This document shows, piece after piece, positions 42,504 to 48,942 of a stretch of DNA of 48,942 nucleotides. The stretch is from Bacillota bacterium. GTDB taxonomy: Bacteria; Bacillota; Clostridia; Lachnospirales; Bianqueaceae. How positions within the stretch are numbered: the first letter of the stretch is position 1; the number at the start of each line of letters is the position of its first letter. The stretch lies in NCBI GenBank assembly GCA_017634575.1, contig JAGBND010000050.1:1-48942 (forward strand), in the 5' to 3' direction. The position numbers and the translations under genes were made by a program. Under the pieces are notes generated by a model that was not told the origin of the DNA, did no database searches, and saw only the letters and a list, made by a program, of their open reading frames with translations.

Positions 42504-43631
42504 TTGTTTTCCAAATTGTACAAGCCGGTCAGCCTGGTCATCGAGGTGATTTTGCTGCTTTTGATGACGTTAATCGGCACCAGAGCAGTGGATGCAGTCA
42601 GCCGTTACTACGACACCGCTTTTCATACCATTTCGCTGCTTATTTCCTTTATTTTTTCATTCCTTCTTCACTTTCTTTTGCGCATTCTCGGCCAGCTGAC
42701 GGGCGGATTAATCCATGGCATGCAGCTTCTGGGCATTGAGCTTCTGGGAAAAGTGCATGTGCGGGAAAGAAATCATTTCTACATTCGGGAACGGCTTCCG
42801 GAAATGGAGATCAGCAGCATCCTTATGGCGCCGGCCGGGATTTCGGAAACGTCCAAAAACAGAAAACAGCAAGCTTTATTTTTCTACTTTTGGGGCGGCT
42901 GTCTCCTGGATCTGATCTTTACGCTTCTTAGCTTCTTCCTGCTGAGGACCGGCTTTGTCTCCTGCGAGACTTTCGCCGGCAGCTTTCTGTTTTCCTTTTT
43001 CCTCAGCGGTCTGTGGATGCTGGTGGTTTTCGGTTTTCCTTTGTACCGGGCGGGCCTTCCCAACGATGGCCTTAAAGCCTGTCTGATTGCGTTCAAGCCC
43101 CAGGAAAGAGCCCTGTTCTACGAGATCATGAGGGATCTTTCCCGTCTCTCCGAGGGCACGTTTGATCCCACTGAGGAGGGCATGGAAGCCTTGGACACGG
43201 AGCCTTTTGAAGAGGATGGGCCGATTTCTTTATTTGCGGTGCTGTATCTGAACCGGGCCTATGAACAGGCAATGTGGGCCGGCGATCTGCCCAAAGCGGA
43301 TCATCTGCTGAGCCTTCTGTATCAGCACCGGCAGGATGTGCCGGAGGACATGCGGGAAGCATTGATGGAAGAGGCTATTTTCTGTCTGTCCAAAAACACT
43401 TCCGAGGATTCGCTGGAGTTATCCGATACCCTGATGAACGAGCAGCGCCTTGCACGCATGGAGAACGAGAATACCCTTTTATCGGGCAGAAGCCTGTATC
43501 AGTGGTCGCTGCATCATCTGGAATTGGAAGATAAGAAATGGAGCTACCTGGAACGGATCAAGAAACAGCTTGGTAATCTGCCTTACCCGGCTGCCAGAAA
43601 AGCATGGATGGGGACAATCGATAATGGATAA
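42504..43631 (+). CDS. Membrane protein resembling M50 peptidases but lacking the zinc motif
   Basis: A 375-residue protein with about four membrane segments in residues 8-180 and a soluble, helical C-terminal half (about 200-375). The segment LRILGQLTGGLIHG at 59-72 lines up with the LHELGHLxFGLLTG of site-2-type M50 peptidases, but both histidines and the Glu are replaced (R60, I61, Q64). The following RAGLPNDGLKACLIAF and EERALFYEIM-like helices resemble the cytosolic tail of Lachnospiraceae M50 homologues as I recall them. The start is TTG with GGGGAGA upstream. It overlaps the carboxypeptidase by eight bases. If the relation holds, this is a pseudoprotease; otherwise an unknown membrane protein. 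Confidence 0.6.
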   Translation: MFSKLYKPVSLVIEVILLLLMTLIGTRAVDAVSRYYDTAFHTISLLISFIFSFLLHFLLRILGQLTGGLIHGMQLLGIELLGKVHVRERNHFYIRERLPEMEISSILMAPAGISETSKNRKQQALFFYFWGGCLLDLIFTLLSFFLLRTGFVSCETFAGSFLFSFFLSGLWMLVVFGFPLYRAGLPNDGLKACLIAFKPQERALFYEIMRDLSRLSEGTFDPTEEGMEALDTEPFEEDGPISLFAVLYLNRAYEQAMWAGDLPKADHLLSLLYQHRQDVPEDMREALMEEAIFCLSKNTSEDSLELSDTLMNEQRLARMENENTLLSGRSLYQWSLHHLELEDKKWSYLERIKKQLGNLPYPAARKAWMGTIDNG

Positions 43632-44721
43632 ATATGAACGGGAACGGTACGAAAAACGCCGGCAAAGATTAAAGAGAAAACGTCAGAAGGAGATGATGCG
43701 CCTTATTGTTTGCCTTTTTCTGATCGTGGCGCTGTCCGTCATCCTGATTCTGCTGATAACCAGACGCAGCCATAAGATCTTTTCTCAGGAAGAGACGAAT
43801 TATCTCATGCAGCCTGACAGACAGCTGAGCCTCGTGCTGCCGCGCACCGTTTCTTCTTCCGAAGTGAAGGATAAACTGCAGACCATCTACGATATGGAGC
43901 TTGCCTCCCGTTTCAAAGTGGGCGGCGTTTATGTAACCGACGAGACCGGTAAAGTGCTGTATGAAGAAAATGCGCATGCCAAGCTCTATCCGGCTTCTAC
44001 CACCAAGCTGATGACCACCATCCTTGCCCTGGAATATACAAAAGACCTGGATGCGCCGGTGACCATCGGAAGCCTCTACGGCTGTTATGACGACCCGGAC
44101 AGCATGCTGCTTTGGCTGGAAGAAGGGGATCAGATGAGCATGCGGGATATGCTGTACGCCCTGCTGACAGAATCCTACAACGATGTGGCCTGCGCCATAG
44201 CCATCGAGATTGCCGGTTCCATTGAGTCCTTTGCCGATCTGATGAATCAGAAAGCCAAAGAACTGGGAATGAATGATACTCATTTTGCCAATCCTCATGG
44301 CCTTTTCGATGCGGAGCACTATACCAGCCCCTACGATCTGAATCTTCTGATCCGAAAAGCTGCTTCCTATGATCTGTTCAGAGAGCTGGAAAGCACCAAA
44401 GAAGCCACTATTAAGATTATCAGCCAGGGACAGGAGAATGAGATATACATTGAAAACACTTCCTTCTTCCTGAACGGAGACTATTCCGTTCCCGGCCTTA
44501 CCTTTATCGGCGGGAAAACGGGATATGTGGAGCAGTCTCATTCCAATTACGCATCCTGCTTTACGGATGGAACCCACAACTACTATGTATCCGTGCTGCA
44601 TTCAGCGGATGGGCCGTATATGACGGCGCTGATTCTGGACTATCTGCTGGTGCCGGATGCCATGTCCGATCTTCTGGAAATCGATCCGTATCTGGCTCTT
44701 TGGTATGACCTGGAGTTCTAA
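43624..44721 (+). CDS. Serine-type D-alanyl-D-alanine carboxypeptidase (DacF/PBP5-like)
   Basis: A 365-residue low-molecular-weight penicillin-binding protein that trims the terminal D-Ala of peptidoglycan stem peptides. It has a very basic cytoplasmic start, one membrane helix (about 25-46) and an extracytoplasmic catalytic domain. The three motifs are intact: STTK (Ser125, Lys128), SYN (184-186) and KTG (298-300). It is shorter than classical PBP5 and ends without a C-terminal amphipathic anchor, so it is held by its N-terminal helix. The ATG at 43624 lies inside the end of the preceding membrane protein gene, indicating coupling. Confidence 0.93.
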   Translation: MDKYERERYEKRRQRLKRKRQKEMMRLIVCLFLIVALSVILILLITRRSHKIFSQEETNYLMQPDRQLSLVLPRTVSSSEVKDKLQTIYDMELASRFKVGGVYVTDETGKVLYEENAHAKLYPASTTKLMTTILALEYTKDLDAPVTIGSLYGCYDDPDSMLLWLEEGDQMSMRDMLYALLTESYNDVACAIAIEIAGSIESFADLMNQKAKELGMNDTHFANPHGLFDAEHYTSPYDLNLLIRKAASYDLFRELESTKEATIKIISQGQENEIYIENTSFFLNGDYSVPGLTFIGGKTGYVEQSHSNYASCFTDGTHNYYVSVLHSADGPYMTALILDYLLVPDAMSDLLEIDPYLALWYDLEF

Positions 44722-44759
44722 CCCTATTTATCAGTAATCCATTGGAAAGGAGCAGGCTT

Positions 44760-45911
44760 ATGCTCATCCGGGGCGCGCTTGTACTTTCAGGCGATTTTAC
44801 GTTTAAAAAGCTGGATGTAACCATCCAAAACGGCTATATCACCTCCGTTTGCCAGCCTGATAACGATCCCGTGACGGAGGTCAATCTCCGGGAAGAGATC
44901 GTGGACGCTAAAGACCAAATTCTTGTTCCCGGTCTGATTGATGTGCATATTCACGGCTATCAGGGCATTTCCTGCACAGAAACGAATCCTTCCAGGTTTG
45001 AAAAGCTGCGCAGGGCGCTTTCCCGAAAAGGAACCACCGCCTTTGCGCCAACCATTGCCTCCACCTCGGATCAGAAAGCCTTTGCATCCATCCGCTATCT
45101 GTCTCAGACAGAAGCCCATCGGGAAGATGGCATCTCCCGGGTATTGGGCATTCACATGGAAGGGCCGTTTTTGAATCCGGTTAAAAAAGGAGCCATGAAC
45201 CGCAGCTGCCTTCAGATGCCTTCTACAGGAAAACTGCTGGAGTTTCTGTCCTATGGCCCCGGCTTTATCAAGCTGATGACCATAGCGCCGGAGCTTCCCG
45301 GCGCCCTGGATGTCATTCGTCTAGGCAAGGAGCTTGGCATTTCCATGTCCATGGGACACACGGATGCCAAAAGGGAAGAGGCCGTTTTAGGAATCGAAGC
45401 CGGCGTCAGCCGGGCAACCCATCTTTTCAATGCCATGCGAGGACTGCATCATAGAGAAGGGGGCGTCATCAGCGCAGCTCTGTTGGATCCATCCATCAGA
45501 TGTGAGCTCATTGGCGACCTGGTCCATGTAAAGCCGGAGATCGTCCGTCTGATCTATCAGATGAAGGGCAGGGAAGGCATTACCCTGATAACGGATGCCT
45601 GCGAGCTTTCAGGCCTCACTCAGGACATGCTGCCGCCTTATCTGCCGTATCGCATATCCGATGCGGCATATCTTAAGAACGGCACCCTCTGCGGAAGCGT
45701 CATCTGCCTGCTGGATGCGGTGCGGAACCTGATCGGCCTTGGCATAAAGGCTGAAGATGCCTTTTATATGGCCACCATCAATCCTGCCAGGGATCTGGGG
45801 GTTCAGGATCAGTTTGGAAGCATCGAGCCGGGGAAGAGGGCTGACCTGCTTTTATTGGATTCTGATTTTAGTCTCATGCAATGCTTTGTCGGGGGAAAAG
45901 CCGCATTTTAG
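44760..45911 (+). CDS. nagA: N-acetylglucosamine-6-phosphate deacetylase
   Basis: A 383-residue amidohydrolase that deacetylates GlcNAc-6-P in amino-sugar and cell-wall recycling. It has LVPGLIDVHIHGYQG, HMEGPFLNPVKKGA (metal Glu), SMGHTDA (metal His), ATHLFNAMRGLHHREGG and ITDAC (catalytic Asp). The metal-site HxH in VHIHG is present. AAAGGAG at 44746-44752 lies seven bases before the ATG at 44760. It follows the carboxypeptidase by 38 bases, a sensible pairing with wall turnover; no nagB is in the window. Confidence 0.95.
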   Translation: MLIRGALVLSGDFTFKKLDVTIQNGYITSVCQPDNDPVTEVNLREEIVDAKDQILVPGLIDVHIHGYQGISCTETNPSRFEKLRRALSRKGTTAFAPTIASTSDQKAFASIRYLSQTEAHREDGISRVLGIHMEGPFLNPVKKGAMNRSCLQMPSTGKLLEFLSYGPGFIKLMTIAPELPGALDVIRLGKELGISMSMGHTDAKREEAVLGIEAGVSRATHLFNAMRGLHHREGGVISAALLDPSIRCELIGDLVHVKPEIVRLIYQMKGREGITLITDACELSGLTQDMLPPYLPYRISDAAYLKNGTLCGSVICLLDAVRNLIGLGIKAEDAFYMATINPARDLGVQDQFGSIEPGKRADLLLLDSDFSLMQCFVGGKAAF

Positions 45912-45923
45912 CTGTTCTTGCAA

Positions 45924-45952
45924 TTGACTTTTCAGGGTTCTTATTTTACAAT
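45924..45952 (+). promoter_or_regulatory. Promoter of mscL-ansA
   Basis: TTGACT (45924-45929), a 17-base spacer and TACAAT (45947-45952), about 84 bases upstream of the mscL ATG. Confidence 0.65.
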
Positions 45953-46035
45953 GTTTCCAAGGTCTTTTCGGCAAGGAGACTGAAGGATATGACCCGGACA
46001 CTATACAAAGAATTCACAGAAGAAGGGATATTGTC

Positions 46036-46422
46036 ATGAAGAAATTATTTGCTGAATTTAAAGAGTTTATCGCTCGCGGCAACGTGATGGATCTGGCCGT
46101 TGGCATGATCATCGGCGCTGCCTTCACAGCTATCGTAGGCTCACTGGTCAACGATATTGTGATGCCTTTCATCGGCTGGCTCATCGGCGGAATGGATTTC
46201 ACCAAATTTGCCATCAAGCTGAGCGAAGAAGCCTCCATCAACTACGGTACCTTTATCCAGAACATCATCAACTTCCTGCTGATCGCAGTGGTTGTCTTTA
46301 TTCTGGTCAAGGGACTTAACAAACTTAAAAAGAAAAAAGAAGAAGAGCCGAAACCGGATCCGGAGCCTTCCGACGAAGTCAAGCTGTTAACCGAGATTCG
46401 CGACGCCCTGAAGAAAGAGTAA
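46036..46422 (+). CDS. mscL: Large-conductance mechanosensitive channel
   Basis: A 128-residue MscL, the pentameric safety valve opened by membrane tension. The N-terminal [37 protein letters not shown] contains the pore-lining first helix. The second helix is [24 protein letters not shown], and a charged coiled-coil tail ([10 protein letters not shown] to the end) follows. Length and topology are standard. It precedes the asparaginase by nine bases. Confidence 0.97.
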   Translation: MKKLFAEFKEFIARGNVMDLAVGMIIGAAFTAIVGSLVNDIVMPFIGWLIGGMDFTKFAIKLSEEASINYGTFIQNIINFLLIAVVVFILVKGLNKLKKKKEEEPKPDPEPSDEVKLLTEIRDALKKE

Positions 46423-46431
46423 TTTACTGCC

Positions 46432-47436
46432 TTGAAGAAAATCCTTCTCCTTGCCACCGGCGGCACCATTGCGTGCAAGCCAACCGAAAACGGCCTTTCT
46501 CCGATGCTTTCATCGGATGAACTATTATCCTACATTCCCGCAGCCCGGGAGCTTTGCAGCATCGATACCATCCAGCTGATGAATATCGATTCTACCAACA
46601 TGCACCCGGACTGCTGGCTTCAGATTGCGGAAACCATTAAAGACCTCTATGAGCAGTATGACGGGTTTGTCATTGCTCATGGAACCGATACCATGGCTTA
46701 TACTGCCGCAGCCTTGTCCTATCTCATTCAAAACAGTCCGAAGCCGATTGTTTTAACCGGTTCCCAGCGGCCCATCGGAACCGACATGACAGACGCCGCC
46801 ATCAATCTATATGACTCTCTCCGCTATGCCTGCTTTGATGAAGGCAGCGGAGTTGTTGTCGTTTTTGGCGGAAAAGTGATTATGGGAACCAGAGCGAGAA
46901 AGATGAACACCAAAAGCTATGATGCTTTCAGCAGCATCAACTATCCGGTGGTTGCCATGATCCATGACCGGGGGATTGTCCAATATATCCAGCCGGTGCC
47001 CAAAGATGCTATCGTCAGCTTTTATCTGAATATGGATTCCCATATTTTTGTGCTGAAGCTGATCCCGGGCGTCAGCGCGGATATTCTGAAAGCGGCGGCT
47101 TCTTTTTACGATGCGTTTGTACTGGAAAGCTATGGCGTCGGCGGCATCCCCGAAGGCCCCAAATATGACTTTCATGAGGCCATCGAATATCTGATCCAGA
47201 AAGACAAGACCATCGTTCTGACCACCCAGGCTATTTTTGAAGGCAGCGATATTTCGGTTTACCATTCGGGCCATGTGGCCAAGAAGGAATTCGGGGTTCT
47301 GGAAGCCTACGATATGACCCTGGAGGCCACCGTCACCAAGCTGATGTGGATTCTGGGGCAGACAAAAAACCCAAAGAAAATTCGCGCGATGTTCAATCAG
47401 ACCATCGCCTCCGATATGCTCTCGCAAAGCTTCTGA
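46432..47436 (+). CDS. ansA: L-asparaginase (type I, cytoplasmic)
   Basis: A 334-residue bacterial-type asparaginase hydrolysing Asn to Asp and ammonia. The first catalytic Thr lies in LLATGGTIACKP near the N-terminus; the second Thr-Asp pair is in HGTDTMAYTA. VLTGSQRPIGTDMTDAAINL and MGTRARKMNT are typical. There is no signal peptide, so it is the cytoplasmic, housekeeping form. The TTG start has only a weak purine-rich site (AAGAAAGAG) at an unusual distance, so it may depend on coupling with mscL. It ends 109 bases before pgk with no clear terminator. Confidence 0.93.
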   Translation: MKKILLLATGGTIACKPTENGLSPMLSSDELLSYIPAARELCSIDTIQLMNIDSTNMHPDCWLQIAETIKDLYEQYDGFVIAHGTDTMAYTAAALSYLIQNSPKPIVLTGSQRPIGTDMTDAAINLYDSLRYACFDEGSGVVVVFGGKVIMGTRARKMNTKSYDAFSSINYPVVAMIHDRGIVQYIQPVPKDAIVSFYLNMDSHIFVLKLIPGVSADILKAAASFYDAFVLESYGVGGIPEGPKYDFHEAIEYLIQKDKTIVLTTQAIFEGSDISVYHSGHVAKKEFGVLEAYDMTLEATVTKLMWILGQTKNPKKIRAMFNQTIASDMLSQSF

Positions 47437-47462
47437 CAGTGTGAAATAATAGTGAGTTTTCC

Positions 47463-47491
47463 TTGATATTCTGATCAATTTGGTATACAAT
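47463..47491 (+). promoter_or_regulatory. Promoter of pgk
   Basis: TTGATA (47463-47468), a 17-base spacer and TACAAT (47486-47491), giving a leader of roughly 50 bases before the pgk ATG. Confidence 0.6.
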
Positions 47492-47545
47492 GGACTAGAG
47501 TCCTATATTGTGGCTCTTTTTAAAAATATGAAAGGGGTTTATCCT

Positions 47546-48769
47546 ATGCTCAACAAAAAATCTGTTGACGATATCAACGTCAAATCTCAGCGCGTACTGG
47601 TTCGCTGCGACTTCAATGTTCCGCTGGTAGATGGCAAAATTACGGATGAGAACCGTCTGGTTGCCGCGCTTCCTACTATCAAGAAACTGATCGCTGACGG
47701 CGGCAAGGTTATTCTTTGCTCCCACCTTGGAAAACCGAAAGGAGAGCCGAAGCCCGAGCTTTCTCTGGCGCCGGTTGCCGTTCGTCTTTCCGAGCTGCTT
47801 GGACAGGAAGTCAAATTTGCTGCTGATCCTGAAGTAGTCGGACCCAACGCCCGCGCTGCTGTCGCTGCTATGAAGGACGGTGATGTCATTCTGCTGGAAA
47901 ACACCCGTTATCGTAAAGAAGAAACCAAGAATGAAGATACCTTCTCTCAAGAACTGGCTTCTCTGGCTGATGTTTTCGTTAACGATGCTTTTGGTACCGC
48001 CCACAGAGCTCATTGCTCCAACGTTGGCGTCACCAAATATATCAAAACCGCAGTTGTTGGTTACCTGATGCAGAAAGAAATCGATTTCCTCGGCAATGCC
48101 GTTGACAATCCGAAACGTCCTTTCGCTGCTATTCTTGGCGGCGCCAAGGTTTCCAGCAAAATTTCCGTCATCAACAACCTGCTTGACAAGGTTGATCTGC
48201 TGATTATCGGCGGCGGCATGGCTTATACCTTTGCCAAAGCTCAGGGCGGCAAGATCGGTACCTCTCTTTGCGAGGACGACTACCTTGACTATGCGCTGGA
48301 TATGCTGAAGAAAGCTGAAGAGAAGGGCGTTAAGCTGCTGCTTCCCGTTGACAACGTGATCGCTGACGCTTTCTCCAACGATGCCAATACCCAGATCGTA
48401 AAGACCGGCGAGATTCCGGATGGATGGCAGGGTCTGGACATCGGTCCCGAAACCCAGAAACTGTTTGCTGACGCGCTGAAAGACGTTAAGACGGTTGTCT
48501 GGAACGGACCCATGGGCGCATTCGAAATGCCCAAATTCGCTGACGGCACCATCGCTGTTGCCAAGGTTCTTGCAGGCCTTGAGGATGCCATCACCGTCAT
48601 CGGCGGCGGCGATTCCGCTTCCGCAGTCAACAACCTTGGATTTGGCGATAAGATGAGCCATATCTCCACCGGCGGCGGCGCTTCCCTTGAGTGCGGGGCT
48701 GTTTCTATCTTGCTTGTCATCATCATCCTTAGGCTGTATAAATCCAATGAGAGCGTAAAACGCTACTAA
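47546..48769 (+). CDS. pgk: Phosphoglycerate kinase with aberrant C-terminus
   Basis: A 407-residue frame. Residues 1-382 are a standard phosphoglycerate kinase of glycolysis: [33 protein letters not shown], the NGPMGAFE region, [10 protein letters not shown] and [11 protein letters not shown]. In other Pgks the last residue of that motif is followed by FLEGKxLPGVxxL and the end. Here, from residue 383 (nt 48692), it reads [20 protein letters not shown] and stops 25 residues after the switch. So the C-terminal helix that packs on the N-domain is lost and replaced by a hydrophobic stretch. The ATG at 47546 has AAAGGGG upstream. Codon use is highly biased up to the switch point. Either a recombination/insertion or an assembly chimera. 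Confidence 0.9.
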   Translation: MLNKKSVDDINVKSQRVLVRCDFNVPLVDGKITDENRLVAALPTIKKLIADGGKVILCSHLGKPKGEPKPELSLAPVAVRLSELLGQEVKFAADPEVVGPNARAAVAAMKDGDVILLENTRYRKEETKNEDTFSQELASLADVFVNDAFGTAHRAHCSNVGVTKYIKTAVVGYLMQKEIDFLGNAVDNPKRPFAAILGGAKVSSKISVINNLLDKVDLLIIGGGMAYTFAKAQGGKIGTSLCEDDYLDYALDMLKKAEEKGVKLLLPVDNVIADAFSNDANTQIVKTGEIPDGWQGLDIGPETQKLFADALKDVKTVVWNGPMGAFEMPKFADGTIAVAKVLAGLEDAITVIGGGDSASAVNNLGFGDKMSHISTGGGASLECGAVSILLVIIILRLYKSNESVKRY

Positions 48770-48942
48770 GCATGGCATCTTTTGTCAGTCCAGAAGAAAA
48801 AGCCCAATGTGCGTTCTGTGGTTTCTAATCCTTTACTGGCGGGTCGAGCGGATCTGCAGCCCTACGGGATCCTTCCTTGATGTTGACCTCTTTTGCCTGA
48901 AACGACGGGCCTCCATTATCTGGCGTGTAGTACATCTCTCCA
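48692..48942. other. Sequence beyond the pgk breakpoint, origin unknown
   Basis: From 48692 the sequence no longer matches the expected pgk end. It contains the hydrophobic 25-residue tail reading from pgk, a short gene-free stretch and the end of a minus-strand frame. No transposase, inverted terminal repeat or att-like duplication could be recognised within the 250 bases available. Confidence 0.5.
48825..48942 (-). CDS. Possible C-terminal end of a gene entering from the right edge
   Basis: An open minus-strand frame runs from the window edge to TAG at 48827-48825. It encodes 38 residues including MYYTPDNGGPSFQAKEV and a polar, proline-containing end (AADPLDPPVKD). Codon choice looks protein-like, but the piece is too short to identify. 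It could be noise. Confidence 0.3.
   Translation of the reverse strand, partial: GEMYYTPDNGGPSFQAKEVNIKEGSRRAADPLDPPVKD

Noticed and set aside
47495..48778. 427-codon minus-strand open frame opposite pgk
   Set aside because: Full overlap with an unmistakable pgk; the same codon-bias artefact.

Overview
The window looks like chromosome from a Gram-positive anaerobe of the Clostridia, most like a gut Lachnospirales-type member. Pointers are the secD-secF-recJ-apt string, an iron-sulfur scaffold/GGGtGRT gene pair, strong AGGAGG-type ribosome sites, several TTG starts, a DacF-type carboxypeptidase and tandem large serine recombinases. No rRNA, tRNA or CRISPR array was seen; the only RNA gene recognised is rnpB.

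Region 1 (1-4.3 kb) is the recombination module, probably the edge, of an integrative element. A small ORF is followed by two ATGA-overlapping large serine recombinases behind a good sigma-A-type promoter. The second is cut by an in-frame amber codon, after which the reading frame continues normally to its expected end. Region 2 (4.4-17.1 kb) is a catabolic locus for a plant-type glycoside. It has a divergent AraC regulator, a GPH-type sugar symporter, five alpha/beta-hydrolase-fold esterase-like proteins, a domain-permuted GH3 beta-glycosidase and a GH78 alpha-L-rhamnosidase. Only the last esterase has an export/anchor signal. The suggested logic is import of an acylated rhamnoglucoside followed by cytoplasmic deacylation, derhamnosylation and deglycosylation. 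The first esterase has Ile where the nucleophilic Ser should be. Region 3 (17.1-22.4 kb) holds a 3-methyladenine DNA glycosylase and a tightly overlapped operon of D-threonate-type kinase, PdxA2-type dehydrogenase, TrmO and an RlmD-type methyltransferase.

Region 4 (22.4-25.5 kb) is an AT-richer island of small, fused and decaying genes. It contains a DinB-like protein with its middle missing, an HTH regulator behind an inverted-repeat operator, a RhuM-N/Cys-rich/GNAT fusion, another GNAT and a GNAT tail fragment, a TIGR04076 protein and a Dabb protein. Region 5 (25.6-27.5 kb) is the NifU-like scaffold plus GGGtGRT operon, with the codon bias of very highly expressed genes. Region 6 (27.6-31.7 kb) has an MFS transporter, a HAD phosphatase and an ABC-F ATPase.

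Region 7 (31.8-48.8 kb) is mainly housekeeping: secD-secF-recJ, apt, manA, a ROK glucokinase, rnpB, a sugar-phosphate isomerase-like protein, thyA-folA, a THUMP methyltransferase, a degenerate M50-like membrane protein, a D-Ala-D-Ala carboxypeptidase, nagA, mscL, asparaginase and pgk. A repeat pair flanks the apt promoter and a 58-bp perfect inverted repeat follows rnpB. The last residues of Pgk are replaced by an unrelated hydrophobic tail, so the right end (about 48.69 kb onward) is either a recombination junction or an assembly chimera.
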